A program made the position numbers and the translations under genes. Shown here piece after piece: positions 10,742 through 23,230 of a stretch of DNA of 64,000 bases. Position 1 is the stretch's first letter. Each line of letters begins with the position of its first letter. This DNA comes from Gordionus sp. m RMFG-2023 (Eukaryota > Nematomorpha > Gordioida > Chordodea > Parachordodidae): the NCBI RefSeq assembly GCF_954871325.1, contig NC_088778.1, positions 32,004,730-32,068,729 of the forward strand. Reading direction: 5' to 3'. The notes beneath the pieces are model-generated. The model had not been told where the DNA came from. It was given only the letters and a program-made list of their open reading frames with translations, and made no database searches.

Positions 10742-13700
10742 ATGATGAAACATTCTAGAAATTTATGGATTTGTCTCACAATTTTTGGATTGATTCTGGC
10801 AATAAACCCGGGTAAATAGTATATAATATATTATTTCAAATGTATTTAACTTTAATATTATTAACAAAAGTGTCTTGTTAGCTTATAAAGTAAATTTTAG
10901 CATAAAAAAGATACAAAAATAGTATCCGTTTAAATTTATTTGAACTCTGAAGTATCTTATTAACTTCTTTTTTTTAAAAAAATGTCATTCTGTATAAAAA
11001 AAATGCCATTATAGTTTCGTAGTAATATATTTTTTATATTCATGAGAAACATTTGTTGAATGAAAGAAAAAAAGAAAAAGAATGAAAGAAAGAAACATTT
11101 ATCCTTCTAAACCTAAAAAGCAATCCTTTAAAATTAAACATATTTCATTATATTAACTCGCTCCCTCTTTTAACTAAAGAGGAAACAAACTGTGGAAGAA
11201 CTTTAGGACTTCCGACGCTAAGGAATTGCCGGAATTCAAAGACCATGAAAATCTGGAACGGCTTAGAATCAAAAAAAGGCAATTGGCCTTGGATGGTTTG
11301 AATTTCCTTCAAATTTATTTATATAAAACAGAAGGGAGAAGTCCTATTTATCTATAAATATTTATTTCTATTTTTAATAATATAGAAAAACTTAACGCGT
11401 CCCTTGTAAATTGAGCTTGTCTTTTTATTAATATCCGTCGATTCAAAATTTTAAATAAGTTTGAAAATTATATTCTTGTATGCCTTCTTATTTCTTTAAT
11501 TCCTAAATATTCCTTTTTAGGATATTAAATAAGTTTATTTATATTACATTTTTAAACATAGCGAAGAATCAAAAAAGTAGTGAAAAAGCAAACTACTTGT
11601 TTTTTTTTAAATGTTTGCTAACGCCAAACGGTATTTTGCCAATATGCACGAGGCCATTTGAAATGGCATTATTTTCGCTTGAAACGCGGCGGAAAATCTC
11701 AATTTGCTCGCACTATTAGGTTATAGTAATATAAGAGATAATAACCGTTTTCTTACAATTTCCGTTATTTTAGAAAGAGAGAGAGAGGGAAAAAAATTTC
11801 GTCAAGTTTTAATTTTACATTTAAATAAGTAAATAAACATTCATTCTAAATGAACCATTTTAATAAGAAGCGATAATTTACTAAATTTCGATTATAACGG
11901 CTAGCATAGGATTACTAGGTTAATAACTTGGTTTGCTTTTCCTTCTTTTCCCTTGAGATTTTTAGATAAAGCCATGACTATCTGTAAATACTTGCATAAA
12001 ATCTAGTTTTCGCATCTTATCGCCTGCCTATTTTAAAATATAAATTATTTATGAATTTGAAAAAAGAATAAGAAAAATATATATTATGATGGCGTTAAGG
12101 CAGAATACCTAAACAAACCAAACAAACATAAACTTTGATATGTTTATTTTCACAAGGTTCGAATAGAAATGTCATATATGGATATAAATAACGCATCTAG
12201 AATTGGCGTTTGTGGTGGAGTCATAGTGAGCCAACATCACGTGTTAACTGCCGCCCATTGCTTCAATATCAAGTTTTAAAAAAAATCTAGATTTATGTCA
12301 CCTTGTGTTCCTAACGAATATCCGCTATTCCAATATTCTAAATTTATTATATTCGAATCAAATAATTTTTTATAACCGATATCGAATAGTAAAAAAAATA
12401 TTCGAATAACAATATTTGATGTCCGTAAATATTATTATTTAATATGAGAGATTCCATAAAACAGGAGCTCAATATATCATATCTCAAATTTTTATAATAA
12501 AATTACTATTCTTTTTTTGCATTTCAAAAAAAGACCGAACCTACAAAATGTTACCCTAATGGTAGGGAGTCATGTCAATATAGCGGAAAAAATAGACAAA
12601 GACACGAAGTTGAAAAGTCTGAAAAACTGCACTATCCACCCTTCTTATATAAAGGGCAGACCGGGAAATGATTTAGCAATTTTGAAGATTGAAGGGAGTT
12701 TTAATCTAAATGAGGAACCCTGGCTAGACAAAATTTGCTTGCCACAACCTGAAACGATGATCGAGAAATTGGGACCTAACTGTTACACGTTGGGATGGGG
12801 ACTATACGATGGTAAGTAAAATCATATTGGCAAGGAAAGGAATTAATATTTTGTCACTTGGGTTATGATTCAATTTCCGTTTCATAAAATTTTATTATAA
12901 GTTCATTGATTTTACACGGTCTTCATGTCATAGTTTCTCTCTAAAATGAGTCACATAATATTTTAGACAGCATATAGGGCTACACTTTTGTTCGAACCGG
13001 TTCCTACTTTAGTTTTCCTAAATTTTAATAGATTGTTTTCGTTTATGGTTGCAGGATTTATCTTATTTCCTAGAGTCCCTGCTTCTGGTCTCTAGCTTTT
13101 TTTCGATTTCTAAGATTCTGATGTACCATTAAAAACCGACTATGTTTAAAATTGATTATTGTCATTTTTTTTTCATGGGGAAGTCATTACGTAACATATG
13201 CTAACTATATATAATGACGTGTAAGACGACCGTTGTCATATATTTCCCGCTTCGAAAACATAAAATCGATACTGTGAATTGCCGTAATTCCAAAAAAATT
13301 GAACGCGTTTATGTTTAACGCTCAACTTCACAAAAAAAAACGCGTTTACGTTCGTTTCTTTTTTAAATTTCATTTTGTATAATATAATATAATATAAATA
13401 AACACCATATATTATTTTTACATATTTTTTAGTAAATATTTGAAGAATTCACCTTAAATGATAGTAATTTGTAAATTATTAAAATATCAATACACATTTT
13501 TTTTTCTGATTTGAACTTCTTGATAATTTGAAGACCAATCATCAAATTTTGTATTATTATATCTTTTCGTATGATATAAACTCTAGTATTTATTTATATT
13601 AGTTATAAGAACCGTGTAGCTATTAAGGTTAAGCATTCTAAATTTATTTGGAACAGCTATATATTATAGTATAAATATTCAGAATAAAATCATTATTAGG

Positions 13701-14982
13701 TTATATATTATTCAATAGTGATCTACGACTCGGCCATTAATTTTTATAATTACTCAAAATAAAAGACATATGTTATGTGTTGTTTAGTTTGAATAAATAA
13801 AATCAAATATTTTTAATCAATATAAAAATGTTAAATTTAGATATATTTAAAAAAATTTCTAAGGTCCGAACCGACCCGGCCCCGAGTTTTTTAGGGCCGG
13901 TTACGGGCCGGGCCTAACTTTGCAGATCTCTTCTACTCGGTATACTTTATATTCTATCTCTTAAGCCTCAAAAAACCAACCCAAAGGTGAACATAGAAGC
14001 CCAGTTCGTTTAGGGCCGGCGGCCATTATATGTTAAATGTAATATTTATTTAAATTTATGGTATTGACAAAAAAATTTTTTAATTTATCGGTGAAACTTG
14101 AATAGATAACGCTACGATTTCAAATATTTTGCGGGAGACCTGCATGAGACCGATAGAAAAGGCGGGATGTCTTAGGGAGAAGGATTTGTCGATGAGAGAA
14201 GTAAGGATGATTAAAACGGAAAATGTTTTTTGCGGAATATCAAATCATTATTATAGCGCGGGGTATTGTGGACCGGTATAGATATATTATAAGATTTCTA
14301 TTTAATATCTTAAATTACAAAAAATTCATCGGCACTTAGAACCGAACCATTATAATAAAAATATTTCTGTAATAATAATAATAATGAATGTTTAAAGACT
14401 CTTAAAATAATATAATATTTATTTTAATTATTGTTTTAAAAATAAATTGTAGTTATGGGAACGGCTTTGGAAGAAGAGTAGTTCCACTAAATAAGAATGA
14501 TTTAGGCAGTGTTGTTAGGGTCGATTTTTCAAAACGACTCATAAGATGTTAGTTGTGCAAGAAACATCTAGATTTTGAGATTTGGCAAATAGGGTTCCAA
14601 GAATTCAGCCAGCTTTATTTGAAAAATCTTTAGGCATACATAATGTCATTTTTATAATCTTAATCAGGTCGGTTTTTAACATCGACCCGAATCGGACTCC
14701 TTAACAACCTAAATTTGAGATTGATCAGCTGTTAAATTGTAAAACTCATTTGTTTTTTTGTAACAAATAAAAAAAATGAACTCAATTTTATATCTATTGC
14801 ATCTTAATTAAAATTTTGAAACAATAAAAAAGGGCGATTCGGGGGGACCTTTAGTTTGCTCTGACAACGGTATCTTCACGTTACACGGCATAATTTCGAA
14901 GGGAATTTCTAATATGAGTATTTGTATTTTGACGGATGTAAAAATGCGCTTTGATTGGTTAAATCAAACTATCAACAATTAG
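10742..14982 (+). CDS. Secreted S1A serine protease SP2 (six exons)
   Basis: Exons are 10742-10811, 11180-11295, 12157-12272, 12534-12811, 14106-14275 and 14833-14982, giving 299 residues. Intron phases 1,0,2,1,0 match SP1 exactly, showing the two are tandem paralogs. Exon 1 encodes a signal peptide (WICLTIFGLILAINP). The propeptide has CGRTLGLP, and activation would occur after Lys47 at K/IWNG. The triad is His96 (LTAAHC), Asp147 (GNDLAIL) and Ser253 (GDSGGP). The loop reads YCGPGDSGGP, with the same one-residue insertion as SP1. Residue 189 is Gly and the SWG position is again SKG. The ATG at 10742 is the first of two adjacent ATGs; either gives a signal peptide. It ends at TAG, followed by AATAAA motifs within 60 bases. 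Probably a secreted protease with non-tryptic specificity. Confidence 0.87.
13725..13940. repeat. GC-ended interspersed repeat, inverted copy (SP2 intron 4)
   Basis: Reverse complement of the repeat at 6680-7045. The CGGGCCGGGCC and CCGACCCGGCCCCG blocks, the GCAGATCT end and an AATCAAATATTT core are shared. It lacks the tetranucleotide tract, so that tract expanded or inserted only in the SP1 copy. Confidence 0.5.
14507..14710. mobile_element. MITE with TGTTGTTA ends (SP2 intron 5)
   Basis: Begins CAGTGTTGTTAGGGTCGATT and ends with GGACTCCTTAACAACC; the ends are inverted repeats with interior GTCGA/TCGAC blocks. It resembles the elements at 28104, 32606 and 59132, all starting with a TGTTGTTAA-like terminus, as in some hAT-derived MITEs. 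Confidence 0.45.
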
Positions 14983-15108
14983 TGTCAAACGTGGAAAATT
15001 ATGAAAAATAAATTATTCATATCTTTTATAAATAAAAATCGGATTGCAATCAGCTGATATGTCAAATTATTTGTATATGTATATATATTTTTTTTTTACA
15101 AAATGAAA

Positions 15109-15514
15109 TAATAAATCTAGACTTAAAAATTTGAATTGACAATAACGCGCCAACACTTGTTTTTTCTTTTCGGTGAAATGAGTTTTTTTTTGTAATGTAA
15201 CATTTCTCATAACTAATATTGGAAATATAATTAAAATATTTTATTCTGAGAAATTTTGGGTGACAAAATGGAGAAAAAAAATACGTTTATAAATAATCAA
15301 GAGCAGGGATGTAATAAATATAGACTTAAAAATTTGAATTGACAATAACGCGCCAACACTTGTTTTTTCTTTTCGGTGAAATGAATTTTTTTTTGTAATG
15401 TAACATTTCTCAGAACTAATATTGGAAATATAATTAAAATATTTTATTCTGAGAAATTTTGGGTAACAAAATGGAGGAAAAAAATACGTTTATAAATAAT
15501 CAAGATGAGGGATG
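15109..15514 (+). repeat. 203-bp tandem duplication after SP2
   Basis: Two nearly identical units, offset by 203 bases, each containing TAGACTTAAAAATTTGAATT, GACAATAACGCGCCAACACT and ACAAAATGGAG. Only a few substitutions separate them, so the duplication is recent. Confidence 0.85.
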
Positions 15515-16250
15515 CGAACCCAACGAAGTTTTTGACCAATTTCGGTTAGGGTTCATTTTAAGGTTAAAAAAATAGGTTATCTCGGCGGTATAGATAAATA
15601 TTTTCGAACCCTGGTTTGGTTTCGGGTTCAGCTCATGTTTAAGAATTTTCTGAATTGACAAAAAAAAATTCTATTATAAATGATAATTTAAAAAAATTTA
15701 GACATAAATTTGGTGTAAAAAATAAATTTTTTGTTTTATTTATAGGCTAAGTATAGTTGAAAATACAAAAGTTTATAAAAACTGCCCTACATCTTTGTTT
15801 AACAATTTTTAAGGATTTTAAGATTCCTTGAATTAACAATATTCAATATAATAATTTTTACTTTGACTTGTTTTCACCTTCATTAAAAATTAATGGTGCA
15901 AATGAATTAAGTTGTTTAAAATTTATTAACACTTCACTTTATTGGAAATTTGTAAAATTTCAATTAAATTAATTATTAATATTTGTATTTACTATTATAC
16001 AAAAATCTCAATATATGATTTTAAACAATACACTGAACCCAGTTGCGATGTAAAATAAAATTTACGGGTTCGGGTCGAGGTTTTGAAAATTTTATAAACA
16101 GGTTCGGTTCGGGTTCATATTTTTTTCAAAAACTCGGTTTTCTTCTCCGGGTTCGGGTTAGGTTTGAATCCATGGTCAAGAAGATATATCAACTAATCCT
16201 ATCGCAAATTTTTCTTCCATTTTGAGCTTGAGCATATGCCAACAATCTGA
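15515..16250. repeat. Repeat region with CGGGTT-rich ends
   Basis: The left part has GCGAACCCAACGAAG and TTTCGGGTTCAGC. The right part (16060-16180) has several CGGGTTCGGGT words, then GGTTTGAATCCATGG, partly complementary to the left end. This suggests a non-autonomous element with inverted GC-rich subterminal blocks. The 60-codon frame at 16043 is a by-product. Confidence 0.35.
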
Positions 16251-17029
16251 GAGATGTATACTCTTCCTTAAAAAATAACGAGAAAGAATAGGGACATGTT
16301 TTATTGGCGAATAAAATAAAAATTATAAATATTGGAACATATACTTACTTGTTTATTAACATAGACTTCTCAACGATTTAAAAAGATTACCTCATTTATA
16401 ATGATCTCCATATTGAACATTTGCAACCCCTTTATTTTAATAAGTCTATGTTTTTTACAAGGTTTAACAAAAATCTATTACTAAATAAACATATTTTAAA
16501 AAAGATATAAAACTATCATTTAATAATATTTTTGAAATTATATGCCGAAAATTGATATTGAAATATATTAAATATATTGAGAGAAATAGAACTAGGGTTG
16601 TTTTAAAAACGGCTAACTCAATATTTCATCCAGAAAAATATATTACGCATTCCTGATGATTTTGTTCATGGAAGGAACAAAGGTCTAGACATATATTATC
16701 GAAATCTTGAGGCTTAGGCCATATTTTCTGCTAAAATATGTTGGCCAATGTATATATATAATAGAACTTATTTAATCCATTTTAATATATAATATTTGCT
16801 ATAATCCTGCTAAATTTTGAAATAAATTTGAAAAATGTTATGAAAATATATTTAGACGATTATGCAAACTTTTCAAATTTCAAGTAGCGAAGAAAACAAT
16901 TAAATAAAAAAGGATATCCAAATTTGTATTGATATTGATAAGCTTATATATATTTCATGTTCATGTGGCTAATGTATATAAAATATACATTTAGCATGAA
17001 TGGCTAAAATTCCTATTCCTTGAATATAA

Positions 17030-17482
17030 TACCTTCAGAGTGCCTGACAAAAATTCACCTAAATCCCTTACTCAGCAAATCAAGGATGCTGCCTCGATTA
17101 GACTCCCCATCTTCATGAATACAAAATGACACAGCCTGTCTTAAATAAAAGAAAACACCCACAAATAGAGATGAAGGCCAATCTGATTTGCAAAAAAATT
17201 GACAATCTCAATATTAAAGGAGCGCTCAGATTGGTGTCCACACATGACTCTCTGGCTGAGCCTTCCATGTCCACTTATATATTAGTCAAAAACACTCCAC
17301 TGCTAACATTATCCCAATTTCCCCTCAACCTCACTCAACTTGTGCTTCTCTTTTTACTTAAGAAGAAGAAAGCTCTTCTTCCTCTCTTCTTCCTGCCCCA
17401 TTTTTCTCCAGGACATCACTCCCCCCCCCCCCTACATGCTCAATTCTTTCTAAATTATCAAACTTCTGAAACAGAATTTTAA
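17030..17482 (+). pseudogene. LINE reverse-transcriptase fragment (plus strand)
   Basis: The frame reads KIDNLNIKGALRLVSTHD then SLAEPS and NTP. This corresponds to the region just before the reverse-transcriptase core in one class of non-LTR retrotransposons (general form I-x-GA-x-R-x-L, D/S, then NTP or KHP). The minus-strand LINE at 37045-39210 contains the matching block NIKGALRLVSTHG, so both derive from one family. Only this 5' piece is present. A C-run (about 17422-17433) and low-complexity sequence follow. Confidence 0.5.
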
Positions 17483-18075
17483 ACGGTGATGTTCCAAATT
17501 TTGTTTCTCCTATCCTCTTTGGTGCTAGGCTAATGCACTTCAAAAGCCCAATAATGATATCAGACTAATAGCTATTGAGTTACGATTTAAATAGCTAATC
17601 AATCCCAAATTTAGTGTTTGTTAAAAAGCAAATTGGGTCATATGTTTAAAGATTTTGCGCATAGCTGGAAAAAATGCTTAGACCCTATTTACCGAATCTC
17701 GATGCATCATGCATAATATTATTTTAGCTAAAATCCGGGCTGTTTTTATATGTTAGTTTATCTTACTAGAAACTCCCTAAATTTTATATCGTAATTACAT
17801 TTACTTATTGTTTGAATAAATATATAAATCTCTGGATAAATAATATTTTTTACAGGTTTCTAATTATTAATAGAATCCATTATGAAATGTTAGCAAGATT
17901 AGTGTTGTAAATTATTTAAAAATAATAAGAATTTTGTCAGATGTCTGGTCCAAAAATTGTGCCAAAATAATTTATTTATTTTTCTAACGTGGTCAATTAT
18001 TTAAAAAAAAATTTATATAATGTTTTTCCTACTCCTTCTTAAGGAATGTCATTACTTATGACGATACCTTCTACC

Positions 18076-18660
18076 CAGGGACCCGAGCCGTTATTTATAG
18101 CGGTGCAGTTTGGTTATAGTTCAGTATGTAAAAAATTATAATGGTTACATTTTGGTTACGGTACTTAAGAAGATATAGATTCGGTGCAGCGAATAATAAA
18201 GGTTTATAAAGGTTCTTTACGGTTAGAATTTTTTTTGAAGCAACATCATCTTCTAATTTATTTTTATTATATTCATGTATGAATTATATATAAAAAAATA
18301 TATAAGATTCAAAATAACTCATTTTTAAATATATTATTTAAACGTATAAGTAATCTATTATCTTATAAATGGATTCCTTTTAGTTCGTTGTTACGATAAC
18401 ACAAATTTTAACCCGAAGGAGCCCTTTTTACAGAAACTTGTGTTGCGGGAACCGCCGGTACTATAAGAGAAAGTTTATATAATTCAAGATATTCAAACTA
18501 CTTCCATTTCTAAAATATAAAAACACCGGTTTCACCGTTTTTATAAAGGTTCTTTTTACTCCTTCAAAAAATAATCATATCGGTTCGGTTACGGTTGTGG
18601 TTCAGATATTTATAACGGTTTATAATGGTTTAACGATTCGTTACGGTTCACTTGTTCCTG
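18076..18660. mobile_element. hAT-type MITE with 8-bp target duplication
   Basis: 585 bp. It starts CAGGGACCCGAGCCGTTA and ends TTACGGTTCACTTGTTCCTG, so the ends begin CAGGRAC in inverted orientation. Subterminal GGTTACGG/CCGTTA words recur, as in hAT elements. It is flanked by CTTCTACC (18068-18075) and CTTCTAAC (18661-18668), an 8-bp target duplication with one mismatch. No transposase is encoded. Confidence 0.8.
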
Positions 18661-21409
18661 CTTCTAACAAAGATTGACTCATGTCATGTACAAATTATAT
18701 TTAGGGACCGACAGCTTAAATTTATTCTTATTATACATAAAATTCTGATATGCTAATTATAGGATCTGATTGACATATATTTTACTGACTAACCTATTGC
18801 CCTTTTAGCCATCCCATAAATTTTATGATAATATTTAATTTATTAAATAGATATTCAACACATTGTTATAATAATATTTCCGAATCAGAAATCATTGGAG
18901 AATAAAGTCAATATTCATCCCCATCAAATTCTCTACAATCGGGAGGACGAAGAAAAATGCAGAGTTTAAAACCCCTCATCTAGTGTCACAGCCAAATTAC
19001 ATATTTTTGTTTGTGTGCCTATTTTTTCCAGATTTGGCAGTTTATCTAAATTAAGAATTATGATCTCTTAATCATTTCCAAATATTAATTAAACTCATAG
19101 TAACGTATAAAAATAATTTTATTTTATCATTTTGAGAGTAAAGAATGGTTTAAATTTAAAATTAAAAATATTATATTTTTACGCCAATAATTTTTTTTTA
19201 ATGATATAAAATAAATTTTCATATTTTTTATAAACTTTTATGCTTTCGTGAATTATATTTTATTTTATAATTTTTTTGTAATATATCAATTAATTTATTC
19301 TTCCAGAAAATTAAAAAAAAAACTTTTACATCATTTTTAAATTTATGTTCTTTACATATAATCAAAAATAAAAAATTTTTTTTATTTATATTTTGTTGTT
19401 AAACAATCGCTTAATTTATGTTAAAAAATTATTTTTATAAAGGCTCCATCTTGCGGTAATTATTTTATCACTTTATTTTCTAATTATATATTATTATTAT
19501 AAAAATGTTTAATATATAAAATAATTTATCTCACGCATTCATTAAAATATGAATTTATAAACAATATTTACTTATAGGATATATTAATTCACGTATCTTA
19601 GAAACTTCCGAAATAAATATTTTATCTAAATTATTTTTATTCATTACTCGAATAAATATTTGAGGATAAAAAATATTTATTTACCTTATCTAATGATTAA
19701 TGAGGATATGTTAGTCACTTTTCTTACTAGAAACTTCCTAAATAATTTTTTTTTATAGTGAATATATTTGCTTTATTCTTGAAATATGTAAATATCTGGA
19801 TAAATAACATTTTTTTAACGGTTTCTAATTACTAAGATTAGGAATGAGATAGAGATATAAAATATATTAAATTGCTAATAATGGCGATTTAATATATTTG
19901 GTTTTAAAATATACGACCCGGGTAAAAATTTTGTTATGTCCGGCCCAGATATATTTAACAAAAATTAAAACATGGACTGGGCTTAGGGCTAGTTTGCAGG
20001 TTTCTGATAAATGAATAAGCTGTTTTTATTAATAATAACATTCTGAAACATTTAACAAGCTTTATATACTGAAAAATAAGTTAAATCACTGTTATAATGT
20101 ATAAAATATGAGTAATAAAATAATTCTATAATTTTTTTAAAATATACTTTCTATTTTTTCTATAGAGATTTTTTTTTAAACTAGACAAATACTTGTCTCT
20201 GTATTGAATATTTTTCAAAAGAATCTTTTTATCCAATATCTACAAATTATCATAATCGTGGTAATTTGTATTTATTAATTAAATAAATATGTTTTTACTG
20301 GATTTTTAAATTCTCCCATTAACAAAAATATTAAATCTAAAAGGCCCATATTTGTGACAATGTAGAAGAAATGTTCACAAGGAAGCATATCCACTGAGAT
20401 GGTAAGCATTATCACAGTTTGCTATATTTAAAAAAAATAAGAATGTTTATCCAAAATACAATTTAATAGGAAATATTTTATTAAATTCAAAATAAATAAT
20501 ATATTAACCACTCATCTAGTTCAAGAAAATGCCAAATAACATATTCTTATTTATAAACACAGCTGCCCTTGTGTTGTATTTTATAATATAGTTAATGTGC
20601 CTATTTTTTTGTCACAGTATTAACTAGATTAGGAATTAAGATATCATTTCTAAATGATAATAAAACTCATAGCACTATAAAAATAATTTATTTTCATCGT
20701 TTTATGTTTTTAAAAATAAATATTAAAAATAAATAAATTAAAATTTATATTATTTTTAGGCCAATAATTTTTTTTTCATGATATACAATATATTTTCCTG
20801 TTTTTTATAAACTCTTATGTTTTCATGAATTATATGAGGTTATTTTTTAAATTTTCCTTTCATTTTTTAAATTTTCAATTAATCTATTCTTCCAAAAAAT
20901 AACTTTTACATGAATTTTTAATTTATGATATTACATATGAGATTCATATATTATATTCATATTATGTTCTTAGACCGCAATGTTATAAAAAAAATATTTT
21001 AAAATGAGGGTTCATCTTGCTGAAATAATTTTATTACGTTATCTTCCTATTTAATATTAGGGGAGACCGGGGTAAAACGATAGACATTTTGCATATTTAC
21101 CATAAAAATTTTAAACAAGAGTCAAACACAACAAATTATAGATCAATGTGTAGCCCCATCTCTCTTCTACAAGATAAAAAAAAGTGTAGCCCTCTACCTA
21201 TAATATTTTAGGAGCTATGATTAGTTATGTAAAACTACTCATTTTCGCCATTTTACCCTGGGTACAGCACTAGGGTAAAGTGGTTAAAATAATATTTGAC
21301 ACATATTTATTGTTTTATTTAACAAATATTACAAATTTAAGATTTATTTATGATTTTTATTTAAAAACTAATCGATACAATAAGGCATGTAAAATAATTA
21401 TCATAATTA

Positions 21410-22585
21410 GCACATTTAGAATGTGCCCATTCAAGGCACATTGTACATTTTAGCCATTCATCGCCCTCGCGACTATTTTTATAGTTTTTATTACAAATAA
21501 CACATAAACAATTATTTTTTGATATCTTTTTTTTTCTCTGAATTAATAATTTTTTTTATAAGGTGTAGATGTTAATATTTCTGAATTCTTTTTTTTTAGA
21601 TATCCGATGAAATATTGAATAATTTTGGAATAGGTATTATAGATGAAGGATTGATATTATAATTTTTTTTGAGCATGATGGTAACATATCATGATAAGGT
21701 TCATCAATATCACCTGGAACATTTTCGTTCAATAATATAGATAAATCACTATCATTATTTTGAGTCACTGTAAGATTTTGAGTCACTCTAATATTTTCAT
21801 CATTATTTTCAAATTCAATATTTGAGTTAGCATTTGAATTATTACAGCAGATATAATCTTGTTCTGTAAATATATTTGGGTTTAAAGGAAATATGCCACA
21901 TGCTAAGAATCCATTTAATATATTATTTGATGTCACTGCCCTTGGTATTTCATTTTTTAACACTCCTGGAATATCATAAATCTGAAATTGTTGCCCCACA
22001 TGATTTTTAGATTGAGCATTATTAAAATTATGAAATACAATATAATTCCAATTGAGCATTTTTATTAAAGTTACCAAATTAATAATATTTAGATTGTGCA
22101 TTATTAAAATTATGAAATACAATATAATTTCAATTGAGCATTTTTATTAAAGTTACCAAATTAATATTGATATTTAGATTGAGCATTATTAAAATTATGA
22201 AATACAATATAATTTCAATTGAGCATTTTTATTAAAGTTATCAAATTAATATTGATATTTAAATTGAGTTATTAAAATTATGAAATACAACAATAAAATA
22301 CAAACAATATAATTTAATTACTTGTTTAGGCGTTAATCCCATAAATGACCTACTTGCTTCTAATATGTAGTCACACAATCTAGATTCTTCTTCATTTGTA
22401 AATATTTGTTTATGATGATCTGAACTTTTAATACCAATTTTACATCTCCTTCTCAACGTTGTATAAGGTATGTTAAATTTTTTAGCAGACAAATTTAATG
22501 AAGTATTATTTGTTATTTTATATTTTATGGCGTCATTTATTATATTTACATCTCTGTATATGGTTTTTCTTTTATAATTTCTCAT
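21410..22585 (-). pseudogene. Deleted pogo transposase
   Basis: Minus strand. The N-terminal part (22585 down to about 22319) starts MRNYKRKTIYRDVNIINDAI and has a psq/CENP-B-type helix-turn-helix (NLSAKKFNIPYTTLRRR), then EEESRLCDYILEASRSFMGL and LTPKQV, a classic pogo/Tigger order. The C-terminal part (about 22000-21640) reads FLACGIFPLNPNIFTEQDY, the conserved end of the DDE domain. In another frame (about 21565-21410) lies a PHD-like finger, CVICN-x12-W-x2-CTMCLEWAHSKC, also known from the C-terminus of such transposases. The catalytic core is missing, replaced by an 83-bp tandem repeat. Cannot encode an active transposase. Confidence 0.8.
22006..22300 (-). repeat. 83-bp tandem repeat inside the pogo element
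   Basis: About 3.5 units of TTTAGATTGAGCATTATTAA, ATTATGAAATACAATATAAT and AGTTACCAAATTAATA. The units sit exactly where the transposase core should be. Confidence 0.85.
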
Positions 22586-23230
22586 TATTTGATTGATACA
22601 ATAAAAATTATAATAAATGAATTAATGAAAAATTAATGTGAATAATTTTATATTTTAACCGTTTTACCCATAACAGCTTTACCCCTAGGTGACATATATT
22701 ATAAATATCGTTATTGCGTGACTTCTAATATAGCTAAAGATGTCAAATAAATTTTATTTTATAGCTAATACATTAAGGAACATGTGTGCCAAATTTTGAA
22801 TCCTGAGGATATGTAAATTTTACTAAAAGCAAAATATACTAGAGAATGATTTTTATATTTTTTGGGTAAAAAACAGTTTTTTGACAAAATATATAAAACC
22901 AGGTAAGTTTTTTTTAAAAGATGAAGTAAGAAATTAGATATAAAAATACATCTTCACACCAAATTTAAGGTCTTTATACTCAATGGTTAAAAAGTTATTC
23001 GCGTTAACATTGTTACCCCGTCAATCGCTTTACCCCGGTCTCCCCTATTATATTAAAATAATGTTTTAATATATAAAATTTATTTTAAAAGTCGTGGTAA
23101 AGGAACTTTAAGTTTGATCAAAATCTAATTAATTAGGTAAATAATTGAATAAATTACTTTAAGATGATAAAATCCAATTAATAATTGACCATAAACATTA
23201 TTAGCATATAATAAGATTTCCAATAAAATA

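Larger units (their letters stand above)
21060..23045 (-). mobile_element. Pogo-type (Tc1/mariner) DNA transposon, internally deleted
   Basis: 1986 bp with inverted termini GGGGAGACCGGGGTAAA, flanked by TA on both sides as expected for pogo elements. On the minus strand it keeps both ends of a Tigger/pogo-like transposase but lacks the DDE core (see 21410-22585). Inserted into the left arm of the long inverted repeat; the other arm has no copy at the matching place. Confidence 0.88.
17745..23230 (+). repeat. Left arm of a long inverted repeat
   Basis: AT-rich units built of recurring blocks (ACTAGAAACTTCCTAAATAA, GGCTCCATCTTGCGGTAATT, GCCAATAATTTTTTTT, AAGCTTTATATACTGAAAA). They recur inverted at 39955-43520. 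Within this arm the block series repeats in tandem (near 17750, 19015-19740 and 20580-21035). It is interrupted by the hAT MITE at 18076 and the pogo element at 21060. The right edge matches the far edge of the other arm (TTACTTTAAGATGATAAA). It may be an old non-autonomous element or a segmental duplication. Confidence 0.6.

Noticed and set aside
17126-17543. Overlapping frames of 118 codons (plus) and 61 codons (minus) as genes
   Set aside because: The plus frame starts inside a LINE fragment and runs into low-complexity pyrimidine sequence; the minus frame is its shadow.
22006-22300. CRISPR-like array
   Set aside because: The units are contiguous, with no spacers, and lie inside a eukaryotic transposon.
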